64,000 nucleotides of DNA from Endotrypanum monterogeii (GCA_000333855.2 CM007320.1:3108144-3172143); one strand, 5' to 3'. Counted from the first letter of the stretch, positions 30,616 to 41,104 are shown. Made by a program: numbers and translations. The notes: generated from the letters alone by a model not told the origin.

Positions 30616-32160
30616 CTACCCTTTGCTTTTTAGTGCGACTGGCGACGCTGCTGCTGCTGCTGGAGGAACACGGGAATCTTTAGTTGCCTCTCCAAGCCCG
30701 GTTTGCAGCACCGCCTTCCTCGCGGTGGAGGCCGTAGTGTTCTTCTCTGACTTTGCAGGTTCAGATGACTGGTGAGCTGCTTTGACTTTCATTTCCTTCG
30801 AGGCTTCCACTACGGCAAGCTCCGAGTACTTGCGGTCTTCACTGAGGTCGCCAATGTACGTGATATCACGGCCAAATAGCCGACTTCCGACCCAGTTGAC
30901 AATCACGTAGAGCTTACTTCGAATGGAGCCGAGGATCGTTAAGTAGGCACTTTTCCATACCCACAGTGCCGCGTATCCATTCATGTCGATCTTCAGTTTT
31001 TGTCCAAGGGAGACAATTGCAGAGCGGTTGCCGATAGAGGCCATGCTGCCAAGACTTCGGTACACGAACGGCTTGCTCATTGCCTTTCCCTTGATCAGGT
31101 TGTTGACCTCCTTTCCGATGTAGCGGCCCTGGCGTGAGGCGACGGCGGCGAGCGTTGGGAGCGGGTTGTCATTGCAGGCTGCACAGTCGCCAGCGGAGAA
31201 GACATCAGGAATCGGCTCGCCATTGCGGAGAACGCGCAGGTGGTCGTCGATAGAGATGCGTCCGCGAGCGGTCTTGTCGCACTTTAGGACCTTTGTGATC
31301 GGACCCGAGCCGACACCGGTGCTCCACACTACCAATCCTGTGGGCAGCACATCGCCTGACTTGGTGAAGACTTCCTGATCTGTGACGCCCACTACGGCCG
31401 TCTTTCGGACTTTGACGCCCAATGCTTTCAGGCGACGCTGGCCGTACTTACGCAGCGCGGTATCAAAGGATCCCAGGACCTCACCCGCCTCCAGCACAGT
31501 TACTTTACAGTGCGGCAGCAAAGATGCGTTGATCTTTTTGATGTCTTCTCGAAAGAAGTCGGCGAGATTGGCGGCAAACTCGATACCAGTGGGTCCACCA
31601 CCCACGACTACCGTGTGCAGCAGCCGCTTCGCTTCCTCGCACGAGGTGGTCGGGAGATCGGCGGCCATAATGTTTTGTACGAGGCGCTTGCGGATGCCCC
31701 GGGCCTCGTTCACTTCACGCAGAAAAAATGCTTTTTCTTCCACTCCGGGAATGTTAAACGTATTGGGGAGGGCGCCGTAGGCCATGATCAGGTAGTCGTA
31801 CTCGACACTGAAGGTATTCACCGGAACGTTTTCCGAGCCGCCAACCACACCAACGCCGACGCAGTTAACCAGTTTTTTATCAAAGTCCACGTCGTAAATG
31901 ACGCTGCGGATAAAGCGGTGCGGCGGATTTGCCAGTGCGGGCTGAATGTTGGTGATGGGTTCACAAACCGAGCGGAATTCGAGTGTTCCAGTTGTTGTTT
32001 GCGGAAGAAGCGGCGTAAAGACCATGTGGTTTCGGCTTGAAATGACCTGAATAGTGCACAAATTGGGGTCGAGCTGACGGGCAGCGTAGCAGCCGGCCCA
32101 TCCGGTGCCTAGCACCACCACCTTCGGCTTTGTCAGCCGAAGCACCGTGCTGCGGAGCAT
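30616..32160 (-). CDS. NDH2: Type II (alternative, rotenone-insensitive) NADH dehydrogenase
   Basis: A 514-residue single-subunit flavoprotein that oxidises NADH and reduces ubiquinone without pumping protons, at the mitochondrial inner membrane. Two Rossmann motifs are visible: GTGWAG at 18-23 for FAD and GGGPTG at 187-192 for NADH. Family landmarks include FTPLLPQTTTGTLE near 48-61, the quinone-site region with AGDCAA..NPLPTLAAVASRQG, and an amphipathic C-terminal membrane anchor (ALWVWKSAYLTILGSIRSKL). About 70 extra Ala/Lys/Ser-rich residues follow the anchor. The N-terminus is short and basic, fitting a mitochondrial presequence. There is no EF-hand insert. A clear splice acceptor lies 4 nt before the ATG. 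Neighbouring BCS1 and COQ5 also serve the respiratory chain. Confidence 0.95.
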   Translation of the reverse strand: MLRSTVLRLTKPKVVVLGTGWAGCYAARQLDPNLCTIQVISSRNHMVFTPLLPQTTTGTLEFRSVCEPITNIQPALANPPHRFIRSVIYDVDFDKKLVNCVGVGVVGGSENVPVNTFSVEYDYLIMAYGALPNTFNIPGVEEKAFFLREVNEARGIRKRLVQNIMAADLPTTSCEEAKRLLHTVVVGGGPTGIEFAANLADFFREDIKKINASLLPHCKVTVLEAGEVLGSFDTALRKYGQRRLKALGVKVRKTAVVGVTDQEVFTKSGDVLPTGLVVWSTGVGSGPITKVLKCDKTARGRISIDDHLRVLRNGEPIPDVFSAGDCAACNDNPLPTLAAVASRQGRYIGKEVNNLIKGKAMSKPFVYRSLGSMASIGNRSAIVSLGQKLKIDMNGYAALWVWKSAYLTILGSIRSKLYVIVNWVGSRLFGRDITYIGDLSEDRKYSELAVVEASKEMKVKAAHQSSEPAKSEKNTTASTARKAVLQTGLGEATKDSRVPPAAAAASPVALKSKG

Positions 32161-33868
32161 TAGCTGGATTAAGAAAAAAAGGGGGTAGGTCTAGTGTATA
32201 GCGCGAGGAGACAGGAAGGCAATCTCAGGTTCAGATACTGCTAACTCCCTCCCCAAAATACTTTGCGTTGGATGCTCAACAGCCGATGCAACGGAGATGC
32301 GCGGTGCGAGAGGGATTGTACTGACGAGTCTACAGATGGAAGCAATAATTAGGATGCCGCCAGGGGCAAGATGCAATGTCTAATAAGAAGACGCACACAC
32401 CCAATAGATGAGAATCGAGGCAATGTGATCGAGTGGAGGGGTGCTGACAGAAAGATTAGATGTGTGCCTAGCACTAAAAATAAACTCGTGCGAGTAGCTG
32501 TGTGTCTGTCTGTCTGTGAGAGTGCGTGCGAGAGACGGGAGAGGCGGTGCAAATCAAGAGAAAGAGAAGTCCATATTGAGAGAGGGAGGTAAAATAGGGA
32601 GTGGTGAAGGACGAAGCAAACACAGCGAAGTTGAGGATTGCATGGCCCTCCTTCTGTGTGCGCACCTTTGCAATGGGGTGCATATTTATCTTACCGCCTG
32701 TATATCGTGACGTTTGCTTCTGTCCAGTGAAGGTCCGAGAAAAAAAAAAACGTTCGATACGGCAGTGCAAGCTCTTCCTCCTTAATAAAAAAAAAATAGT
32801 TCGTATGTGGTTATCTTGGTGGGTGCCACACAGGCGGAGGAATACAAAGACACACGCAAAGAGGAGTGTAGAGACGACAGAGATTCGCCCCCCTCAAATT
32901 AAGATGTAGCTAGTGGATAATGCTTCCATGCAAGAGGAACAACAGTGACACAGTATCAAGAGGAAGAGTGTTAGTGAGGCTGTGTAGAGATGAGTTTGAT
33001 GTGGTGTATAGAGGGGGGTGGGGTAGGTACGTTGGTGATGATGATGGTGTATATCACAAGAGAGAGGGCCGCACTTGACAGAGGAGGAAAACAAAAAAAA
33101 ATGGCGGGGCGGAGGGGGGAGGGACTCGGCAACGCGACAGTTTTAATCACTGCTTTAAACGAGCTTCAAAAAGGTTGGCGGCCCTAAGAGCGTGTGTGTG
33201 CGGCAATTGATGCCAAGAGCTGGCGAACAGAGTTCGGAGGAAGTGGTCAGTTGAAAAATGGTGAGGGATGACACAGAGGTGAGAATGGAGCGAAGAGGTA
33301 CAAGCGGAAGTCGTACAAACGGTGACACAGGGAGAGGGAGAGAGGGAGGGAGGACGCCCGCAACCATAAGAAGGAAGGTAGGAGTAGGGGAGAAATGATC
33401 CTCCCTCCCCTTGCCTTTGAGACCACAGTGGTTGAACACGAGGTGCAGGTTTGCGTGCACAGAAAAAAAAAGGAGGGGGTGGGTTTATGAGGTGCTGGGG
33501 GTCCAGAGGCTGATATGGCGCCTTGAAAAAGGGCGGCACTGCTTTCCATTCCTATATTAGATGAGAAATGTGCTTCCCTAGCTCGTAGGTTCAAATGAGA
33601 TCGGCGCACGCTCCCTGGGGTTTTCGAGAACGAAGGGTGAGGGGGGAGAAAAAAAAGCCAGGCGTTTCTTTTTGTGCGTACGTGTTGGGGTGTTATGCAT
33701 CGAGAGACGCAACGTTTCTCCCCTTACAAACGAAGTTCCCACAGCCGTTTTATTTCGACTCTGTATTTCCCTGCCCATAAAACAAAATATATAAAGAGGA
33801 AGAGGGGTAACAGTTGGTGGGGCCATACATGATGCGATTAAAAAAGAAAAAAAGTACTTGTGGACTGC
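32161..33868. other. Intergenic spacer, no gene seen
   Basis: Purine-rich on the plus strand with A10 tracts (about 32739 and 32789) and GAGA/GGGAG runs. It contains the NDH2 leader and the 3' side of PRPP synthetase's downstream sequence. No gene is supported. Confidence 0.55.
32164..32185 (-). promoter_or_regulatory. Predicted spliced-leader acceptor for NDH2
   Basis: The minus strand has C5-T7-CTT followed by AATCCAG; the AG is at 32164-32165, leaving only about three nucleotides of 5' UTR before the ATG at 32160. Confidence 0.55.
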
Positions 33869-34945
33869 TTACTCGTTACGGCGTGGCCACTCGTCTTCCT
33901 CTACAAGAGACTCCAGTGGCTGCAGTACATCCTCACGCTTTGACATAAAGTGCTCGGGCTGTCCCACTGTCTCAAGACTTTCTTCCGAGTGCATGCGAAA
34001 AATTGCGTCGGCCAGAAGCTTTGCGATGGAGATCACCTTAATCTTCGTGCACTTCTGGCGGGATGCCTCCTGGGGAATGCTATCTGTTACCACCACCTCC
34101 ACCAGTGCGTTGCACTTCATCAGGCGTTCACACGCCGGGTCCGTGAAGATGCCATGTGTTGCGTAGGCGTGTACTTCCTTTGCCCCGTATTCCTTAAGCA
34201 CCTCCGCTGCTTTACACAGCGTACCGGCCGTGTCGATCATGTCATCCACAATAATGCACACACACCCATCAACCTCACCGACTAGTTGCATCGACTCGAT
34301 TTGGTTCGCTACAACGCGGCGCTTCAGAATCGTGACAATGCGACTGGCGCCGATGCGGTCACCCATGCGGCGAGCCCGGCTCACTGCACCGGCGTCTGGT
34401 GCCACAACCACCAAGTTGCTCGGAGTGAATTTCTTCTGTTTAACATACTCCGCAAACTCGGAGCTGGGGCTGAGGTCAGCCACTGGGCATCCATGGAAAA
34501 AACCCTGAATCTGCCCGCAGTGCAGGTCCATCGTCACAACACCATTGACACCCATCTCCGTGACCATTCGCGCAACTGCGGACGCGCTAATGGGCACGCG
34601 GCCTGTGTGCTTGCGGTCCTGGCGCGCGTACCCGTAATGCGGAATAACGGCAATCACGCGTTTCGCAGAGGAAAGCTTCAGTGTATGAATGATAAGAAGC
34701 AGCTCCATCACCGACTGGTTCACATTGGTTCCGGTAGCGTTACCGCAGGTCGGTTGAATGACGAAGACATCATCGCCACGAATTGACTCGAGAATCTTCA
34801 CATTTGTTTCTCCGTTAGCAAAACAACCGACATGGCTCGCCGTAACGGGTATGTTGAGGTAGCGGCATACGTCTTCGGCAAGTTTTGGGTTGGAGTTGCC
34901 GTGAATTACGCGGAGAGAGCCGTTGCGGCCGTTGCACGATTCCAT
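33869..34945 (-). CDS. PRPS: Ribose-phosphate pyrophosphokinase (PRPP synthetase)
   Basis: A 358-residue class I PRPP synthetase, making 5-phosphoribosyl diphosphate from ribose 5-phosphate and ATP for nucleotide salvage and synthesis. Visible hallmarks are FANGETNV near 42-49, the flexible ATP loop with YARQDRKHTGRVPISA near 105-120, MDLHCGQIQGFF (metal and nucleotide binding) and the PRPP-binding signature VDDMIDTAGTL near 224-234. Two phosphoribosyltransferase-type domains of normal length are intact; the C-terminal about 40 residues form a polar tail. It ends PRRNE, so there is no peroxisomal PTS1 tripeptide and no obvious glycosomal signal. Trypanosomatids carry several PRPP synthetase paralogues; which one this is cannot be told here. 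Confidence 0.95.
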   Translation of the reverse strand: MESCNGRNGSLRVIHGNSNPKLAEDVCRYLNIPVTASHVGCFANGETNVKILESIRGDDVFVIQPTCGNATGTNVNQSVMELLLIIHTLKLSSAKRVIAVIPHYGYARQDRKHTGRVPISASAVARMVTEMGVNGVVTMDLHCGQIQGFFHGCPVADLSPSSEFAEYVKQKKFTPSNLVVVAPDAGAVSRARRMGDRIGASRIVTILKRRVVANQIESMQLVGEVDGCVCIIVDDMIDTAGTLCKAAEVLKEYGAKEVHAYATHGIFTDPACERLMKCNALVEVVVTDSIPQEASRQKCTKIKVISIAKLLADAIFRMHSEESLETVGQPEHFMSKREDVLQPLESLVEEDEWPRRNE

Positions 34946-36165
34946 GATGAATGAGAGGAGGAGAAAGCAAGGGGGGGGGGTGGAAACGTTGTGTTACTGA
35001 GTGGCGGTGAACGCGGATGGCTATCAGTAGGATTCTCGACAAAAGTGTGTCTGCCCTTTTTGTCCCTTTAGTACGATCGATTCACTGGGCGGTTGTCATG
35101 AATAACCCTGAAAATATTCCTCTCTTTTTTTTTTTTTGATGGGGGACACACTTGAGGAGAGAAAAGCGATGAAAGGAGTGTTACTGCGTGTCTGCCCTTG
35201 TTGAACTTATAATAATATATATATTTATAGTGTTTCGCAACAGATTGTCTACGTTGCTCGGCTTGCCAATATATATATATATATATATATAGTCTGTGTG
35301 TGTGTGTGTGTGTGTGTGTGCTTGCGTTGGTGTTTGTAGGAATGGGATATAGCAGCGATGACGATGAGTGGATATACAGACGAGGGATGGGGTGCCGAAG
35401 AGCGGAAATGAGTGAGTCTCTGTGGGTGGGGAAAATGTTTCGCTTCCGATGGATGCTTTGGTATTTTTTTTTTTGTGCCTCACTGTTCCTTTCTCCGTTG
35501 CTAACGTTCGCTCTGATTCTAACGGGTTAGGTGAACGAAGGAGCCAGGGGGTGCATATATATCTATATAGATATATATATATATATATATAGATTGATAG
35601 ATTGATGTGTGTATGCGTGTGTTCGTGAGCGAGAATGCTCGAGTGCCACGTTGGATGAATTTTCTTGTCTAGTAACCTTTTCTTGTAGGCGAAACACGGA
35701 AAGCACCATCTTGAGAGAGAAAAATTAACCACGAGGGAAAGCGTGCAGATGAAGTATTTGCTTATAGAGAATGATGCGCTAAGAAAGGGTGAGTGCGAGA
35801 GCCACGGGTGCGCTCCATGGACGCATTCCTGCCCTCTCCAAATACTCTGGAGCCAAGGGAAGAAGATCAGGCTTCGTTGTTTACTTGGATGCTACCAGAA
35901 GGGATGTGTCGAGGTGGTATTTCAATTTCACTTCGAGGCGTCTTTCCTGACGTCGATGCGACATAGGCACTAGTTGGGGACAGGTCGTATGTATTGGGGA
36001 GTCGTGCGACTGTCAGCGACTTGCGTGGTGGGTAGGTCATGCGACTCATCGGCGGGCGAAGAAGAGAGCAATACGGGCAAAACAAAAAAAAGCTTCTGCA
36101 AAGACACCCACACCCACACTTGCGCTATTTGCGAACCGATAATTTGACGGGTTCGTTGCTATCGC
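34946..36165. other. Intergenic spacer with AT and GT microsatellites
   Basis: It contains T14 (about 35128), an AT array (35269-35291) followed at once by a GT array (35295-35320), and a second AT array (about 35556-35592). The AT-then-GT order is the same as in the 12.5-kb spacer, mirrored. No gene is supported. Confidence 0.6.
35269..35320. repeat. Adjacent (AT)n and (GT)n microsatellites
   Basis: About eleven AT units, a short AGTCT break, then about thirteen GT units. Confidence 0.85.
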
Positions 36166-37998
36166 TCATGAACTTGACTCACTCTTCTCTAGTTGTCTCG
36201 GCACCAGTGACGTGTACACAGCGTTCAGTAGCCTCTGCTGGCATTCAGCTGGTGTGAGAGTAGCGGGAGTGTCCCCGTCGCCTTTGTGTGTGCTGAGGCA
36301 TGTGTCAGGAAGTTTCAGGTTCCCTGTTATCGAGGATGGGCGAGCTTGCAGTCCCTTCTCAAAGGATGCCTCCATCTCGAGCACCTGCTCCGCATGCAGT
36401 GGCTCGAACCTGATTCGGCGATCAATACGACCAGGTCGTAGAAGCACCTCAGCAAAAGGAATGTTACTTGTGTTGTTGGCTGTGATCAAGAGCAGCCGCC
36501 CCTCGCTGCTGGAAACACCGTCCAGAGCGTTCAGCAAAGCACTCAGGGACATGGCCGAGCGTGGGCCGCCTCCGATGTCCGTTGAGTAGGGCAGGATAGG
36601 GGAAGCGCCGGGTGCCTCAACTACTTGATTTCCACATGTGCCGCCCGCTGTGACACCTCCGGCCTGGGGTCCAGCACCAAGCTGCGTTTTGAGAACATTC
36701 TCGATGTCTTCTATAAGCAGAATTGACCGGCGCGGCACACTACTCGCAAGCGATAGCAGCGCGTCGTCGTCCATGTTGTCACTGCGGAGGGAAAGAATGT
36801 GCACGGGAAGCCCCAGCTCACCAGCCAGCGCTATCACAAAGCTTGTTTTACCAGTGCCGGGTGGACCTTCGAGGAGATACCCCCGGCGCCACGGGATTCC
36901 CAGCGCTGTGTAGGTGTCTTTCAGTTGGAAAAAAAGTCTCGCCTCGTCGACAACAGCTTTGATGTCCGCAGGGAGATGGAGGGTAGAAAGCGGCCGACGT
37001 ATGCGCTCGGAAAGGGGACGCCAGCGTGGACCGTAGCCCTCGCTGAGGTATATGTATATCGTATTGCGCACATTTTCTCTCCACGATTCTCGAACGTGTG
37101 CAATAAACTGTCGCACAACTGCTTGGCGACGTGTGAGGAATGTCAGGGTGAGCTTATCATTCTCGCGATCCACGCGATGAGCTGCTGCAGCTTTCTGCTT
37201 GGATAAATCCTCCGAACGGGTGATATGGACCCAAGTTGAACCGAAGCGAAATAGATGACTACCGTAGCCTGGCACCAGTGTGACACGTGCATCGGTGTCA
37301 CCTTCGCCACTTTCGGTGGTGTTGTCTGACAGCGAGGATGTCACATCTCCCCACAGCATCTTCTGCTCATCCTGTACTGTGACTGGTTTCAAGCTTAAGT
37401 TTCGGATGCGTTGCCCGTGTGGCTGACGACCCATCCAGTCCACGATCATCGCAAACTCTTGCGAGGATGAACGCACCTCCAGCGTCGTGGCAACGCTGTT
37501 TTTTACGAATTGCCACATCGCCGACTTCTGCGAAGTAAAGAGGTCCCAGAGGAGTGAGAGGATAAAGATGGCACCGGCGAGAACAATTACGTCTCTGTTC
37601 CCGAGCGGGGTACGTCGAGTGCCAGTCCACCTGTTTTCACCCCCAACGCCTTCTTCGTTCGATGCGCCATCATTAGCAGAACTGCCGAGCGGCAGCAGCT
37701 GCCGCTGACGACGTCCCCGTATTTTTCTCTTGTCGTGCCCCTCATTCGCGTCGCCGTTGTCTGGTAGCGATGACCTAGATGAAGGAGGAGCACCTAGTTG
37801 ATTTCCAGTTCGACCGTGAAGAAGGACCATGAGCCCCGCTGGAGACGTCAGAAGGTCGGCGAGATTCGGTATGTTAAACTCCCTTTTTGCAACGCACAGC
37901 GGGTGCCACACAGAGGACGCCCCGTTTTTTGCAAAGGAGCGGCGCTGCGACACCGACGCAGAGATGCACCTAGCCCCCACCAGCCCATGTCGTTGCAT
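36166..37998 (-). CDS. BCS1: BCS1-type mitochondrial AAA ATPase
   Basis: A 610-residue protein. In its family, BCS1 is a ring ATPase of the inner mitochondrial membrane that moves the folded Rieske iron-sulfur protein for complex III assembly. The order is a basic, Arg/Ser-rich start (MQRHGLVGARCISAS) like a presequence, one membrane segment at about 137-154, the BCS1-specific beta region, then the AAA domain with Walker A GPPGTGKT (378-385), Walker B ILLIED (426-431) and RPGRIDRR (521-528) carrying arginine-finger residues. The frame is open upstream only through a TTG, and that stretch contains a likely splice acceptor, so the ATG at 37998 is preferred. At 610 residues it is longer than fungal BCS1 (about 450), from a longer N-terminus and a Gly/Ala-rich insert after Walker B. 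Confidence 0.9.
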   Translation of the reverse strand: MQRHGLVGARCISASVSQRRSFAKNGASSVWHPLCVAKREFNIPNLADLLTSPAGLMVLLHGRTGNQLGAPPSSRSSLPDNGDANEGHDKRKIRGRRQRQLLPLGSSANDGASNEEGVGGENRWTGTRRTPLGNRDVIVLAGAIFILSLLWDLFTSQKSAMWQFVKNSVATTLEVRSSSQEFAMIVDWMGRQPHGQRIRNLSLKPVTVQDEQKMLWGDVTSSLSDNTTESGEGDTDARVTLVPGYGSHLFRFGSTWVHITRSEDLSKQKAAAAHRVDRENDKLTLTFLTRRQAVVRQFIAHVRESWRENVRNTIYIYLSEGYGPRWRPLSERIRRPLSTLHLPADIKAVVDEARLFFQLKDTYTALGIPWRRGYLLEGPPGTGKTSFVIALAGELGLPVHILSLRSDNMDDDALLSLASSVPRRSILLIEDIENVLKTQLGAGPQAGGVTAGGTCGNQVVEAPGASPILPYSTDIGGGPRSAMSLSALLNALDGVSSSEGRLLLITANNTSNIPFAEVLLRPGRIDRRIRFEPLHAEQVLEMEASFEKGLQARPSSITGNLKLPDTCLSTHKGDGDTPATLTPAECQQRLLNAVYTSLVPRQLEKSESSS

Positions 37999-38402
37999 GC
38001 GCGGTTCCGATAACGTATGCGAAAGACTCTCTGTGAGGGTGTGGCTGTTTTCGCTCTCGGCGCGTGTGTGATCTTCGACCAAACAAAAAAGGGGCTGGTG
38101 AGAGGGAGAGACGACGAGGAAGGAGAGAAAACAGATGCAGTGCTGTGGTTGCCAGGGGGACGAGTGAGATGCAACACATCATCAGTGCTTTTCGTTGGCG
38201 CGGTGCGGGGCACCAGGGGCAGCAGTAGCGGGCTGCATCCACTTCAGACTATCATAAGCTGTTTTTCAAAGAAGAAAGAGGACGTCATCAACTGCAGCCC
38301 AGAGGATCACTGAAGTGATTATGAGTTGTCGGACGCCTCTCGTACAATTCACATCAGATGCCAGATTGCATCTGGTCGTCTTCTTCGTCCGTTCACCACG
38401 AC
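37999..38402. other. Short intergenic spacer
   Basis: It contains the BCS1 leader with a T/C tract (plus-strand A/G at about 38085-38130) and the selenophosphate synthetase 3' flank. Nothing else was seen. Confidence 0.5.
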
Positions 38403-39599
38403 TCATACCTCAATAATCTCATACCCGTCTTTTAGACGGGCGTAGACGCTATCGACAGCGCTGGCGGTACGATTCTCTACATGCCCCACAATCCACGACG
38501 GACACCCGCCATCGACTTCCGTGAGTTCGGCGCAGAACGCCTTTGCCACAGATACGCTCGGAAGCGCTACCAGCAACCCACCACTGGTCTCCGCTGAGTA
38601 CCCTTCGAGGAGGCGGTACTTGTCATTCATCCGCTTCGAAGCCACAACTGCAGTCTTGAAAATCGGAAGGCGTTCCAACACGAGGCACACAGAACACGGA
38701 GAGTCACCGACGGACTGGGCTGCTCCGAAGTTGTTTGCATGTCCCAAAATGCCAAAGCCAGTCACGTCGGTGGCCCCGTGGGCCCCGTGTTTTCGCATCA
38801 GCCGAGCCCCTTCGCGGTTCAGGCGCCGCATGCTGTCTGTCGCTTTGTTGTAGAGTTCCTCTATTTCATCGGGGGTGATGTATCCTGCAATGGCCTCCTC
38901 ATACAGTGGCGAAGGCCTCAGCAGCCACTGTTTGAGATTCACAGCGATTTGGCACCCAAGTGGTTTGGTCAGCACCAAAATGTCGCCGCACCGCATGAGT
39001 CCACTTGGCCGCACCATTTCCGCCTCCGACACGACGGCCATGGCCACCCCACCGATCAGCGGCCAGGGGTTCATGACCGTTTGTCCACCTGTAACTGTTG
39101 TCGCCGCCAGCCGCGCCCGTTCCGAGAAACCCTTCATGATTTCCCGTGTCGTGATGAGGCGCTCATGCTCGTCCATGTCAGTACTAGCTGCGAGTAACAT
39201 CAGCATTGTATCACATTCCGAGATGCCCATGCTGTACAGGTCTGAAAGGACATTTGCGGCTCCTATTTGACCCTGCAGAAACGGGTCTGAGACACTAGGA
39301 AAGAAGAAGTCGGTGGTGGAGACGAGGAAGAGGGCTTCGCCTTTGCTGTTCGTGTGGTGCAGCGGTACAATGCTGCAGTCCATGCCGACGTCTTTTTGTC
39401 CAGGTGTGGTCGAGACTTCCTGCAGCAGTGCAAGAAGCTTTGGCTGCGGCAATTTGCAGCTGCATCCCTTGAGTCGTGTGTAGTCTGTGAGCTGAAACTC
39501 GGCAGGAAGACCTAAGGAGACGGGGTCGAAGCGCACTTTTTTGAGTTCGGCCGCCTCATCTCCTACCTCTGAGGAGGACTGCGCTCTCTTGTGTGACAT
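38403..39599 (-). CDS. SPS2: Selenophosphate synthetase (SelD/SPS2)
   Basis: A 398-residue ATP-dependent enzyme forming monoselenophosphate, the selenium donor for selenocysteine tRNA. The catalytic loop is LKGCSCK, with Cys46 and Lys49 matching Cys17 and Lys20 of E. coli SelD; the codon at Cys46 is TGC, so this is a cysteine and not a selenocysteine form. The downstream hallmarks TDFFFP, GQIGAANVLSDLYSMG, GGQTVMNPWPLIGG and HGATDVTGFGILGHA are all present, covering the ATP/metal site. The length is near the usual one, with a polar N-terminal extension of about 35 residues. Its presence implies a selenoprotein pathway in this organism. SF1 lies next upstream. Confidence 0.96.
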   Translation of the reverse strand: MSHKRAQSSSEVGDEAAELKKVRFDPVSLGLPAEFQLTDYTRLKGCSCKLPQPKLLALLQEVSTTPGQKDVGMDCSIVPLHHTNSKGEALFLVSTTDFFFPSVSDPFLQGQIGAANVLSDLYSMGISECDTMLMLLAASTDMDEHERLITTREIMKGFSERARLAATTVTGGQTVMNPWPLIGGVAMAVVSEAEMVRPSGLMRCGDILVLTKPLGCQIAVNLKQWLLRPSPLYEEAIAGYITPDEIEELYNKATDSMRRLNREGARLMRKHGAHGATDVTGFGILGHANNFGAAQSVGDSPCSVCLVLERLPIFKTAVVASKRMNDKYRLLEGYSAETSGGLLVALPSVSVAKAFCAELTEVDGGCPSWIVGHVENRTASAVDSVYARLKDGYEIIEV

Positions 39600-40000
39600 G
39601 ATCGGTGCTGAAGGTCCTCCAGAGCTTGTGAGAAAGGAAAAAAAAAACGGAAGATGTTCAAGTCCCTATCAGAGCTGGCGGTCTTGTTCAGGGGTGCTTG
39701 GACGGGGAAAAGAGGTGGAGGGTAAGGATACAGTGCCAAAGGGATGATCGGGGGAATATGAAGAACGTATCACGTATATGTGCTGATCGAGTGTTGGTGC
39801 GCGGAGTAAGCACAGAGACGTGTTGTAGCTTTTCCGGTATTGGGCCTTTCTCGAAGAGGCAGTGCATTCGATGGTTGATGCTGTGAGGGACTATGCACAA
39901 GTGCTGAAAATGTTTTCTTTTCCGATGTGGGAGTGTCTTCATTACTATTCGCCGCTGAGGTGCGACAGTGGCTCGAAACCATTACCAAGGTCATCGTGAC

Positions 40001-40039
<39 letters not shown>

Positions 40040-40091
40040 AACCAAGCTCAATCTGTTATTATTCAGATGGCGTCTGGAGCAAGAAGAGAGT
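39600..40091. other. Intergenic spacer with CA microsatellite
   Basis: It contains the SPS2 leader and a CA array at about 40002-40034. No gene was seen. Confidence 0.55.
39625..39647 (-). promoter_or_regulatory. Predicted spliced-leader acceptor for SPS2
   Basis: On the minus strand T10-CCTTTCTC is followed by ACAAG (AG at 39625-39626), about 25 nt before the ATG at 39599. Later AGs nearer the start are also possible. Confidence 0.45.
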
Positions 40092-40952
40092 CTATAGGTC
40101 CTCAAGAAATTCGTTGAGTTCGGTGTCCTCCTCCTCTACTGGAGCCTCTTCTCGATCCCGTTTCCGACCCTTGTCTGCTTCCGTCTCGTCCTCACCTGCA
40201 CCTGCCGCAGCTGCCTTCTCCGCAGCAGCCTTCTTTCGCTTCTCTGCTGCCGTCATCCATGTTCGCGGATCGTAGCGGCCGTCCACCTGGGCCATGCGGC
40301 GGCGGTTGTTCTCTCGAAACTCGACCGCCTCTGGTTCATCAGACAAAATCCATTCGATGCGCTCGGCAGCAGTCTGCAAATCCTCTTCTGTGGTGGCAGT
40401 GATTCGCACGTGTGGGTCCTCCAAAGCCATGGCCGCTGCATTAGGGTTTGTGTCTTTCAGCGGGTTGGTGATGCCGCGCCCAACGAGCACAATATGGCAG
40501 TTCGTTTCCTTCTCTAACTGTTGATGAACTAAGCCGCGTGGGCCAATGAGAGCGCCATAGTCACCTGTTTCGATTTGCTCCGCTGTGAAGTAGATTCGGC
40601 GGTTGATGTCTTTTGACTTGTTGGCTGCATACTCAGCCCGTTCCACATATGTACGTAACAGCTTGCTAATGTCATCCATGACGCGCAGCCGTTTTTCCAT
40701 CACCACATCCTCAGGTGTGTTGGTGCGGTTACCGTTTGCGTCGTATTCTGGATCCAGGGGAATGTTTCGGAAGTAAGCATCGCACGTGTTTGTGGCAAGC
40801 ATGCGCTGCATATCATTCGCCAGCACGCGAAGGAGAAAAGCACGCAGAAATTGTCCATCCTCGTGTACGAGTGCTTCGGAGGGGACGTAGCTCGGCACCT
40901 GTAAGTTGGTGTAGCGCGACTCGCTCCAGCGAGATGTGGTCTCCTTTGGCAT
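40092..40952 (-). CDS. SF1: Splicing factor 1 / branch-point binding protein homologue
   Basis: A 286-residue nuclear splicing factor that recognises the intron branch point; in trypanosomatids it serves trans-splicing. From the ATG at 40952 (upstream frame is translated CA repeat) the order is: TSRWSE, resembling the tryptophan ligand motif that human SF1 uses to bind U2AF; the SF1 helix-hairpin, with PLDPEYDANGNRTNTP near 65-80 closely matching the human PxPxYNSxGKRxNT segment; then an extended KH domain at about 115-205 with the RNA-binding loop GPRG at 137-140 and LEKETNCHIVLVGRG. The tail is Lys/Ala/Glu-rich. No CCHC zinc knuckle is visible, unlike human and yeast SF1. Assignment is strong. 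Confidence 0.92.
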   Translation of the reverse strand: MPKETTSRWSESRYTNLQVPSYVPSEALVHEDGQFLRAFLLRVLANDMQRMLATNTCDAYFRNIPLDPEYDANGNRTNTPEDVVMEKRLRVMDDISKLLRTYVERAEYAANKSKDINRRIYFTAEQIETGDYGALIGPRGLVHQQLEKETNCHIVLVGRGITNPLKDTNPNAAAMALEDPHVRITATTEEDLQTAAERIEWILSDEPEAVEFRENNRRRMAQVDGRYDPRTWMTAAEKRKKAAAEKAAAAGAGEDETEADKGRKRDREEAPVEEEDTELNEFLEDL

Positions 40953-41070
40953 GGTTGTGAGGACGCACACTGAAAAACGGGAAATTGTGTATGGGTGAGA
41001 TATCCCTCTCCAGCTAACAACACCAAAAAGAAAAAAAAATGTGTTGCCGTGTGCTTTAGGTTTTGTGATG

Positions 41071-41104
<34 letters not shown>

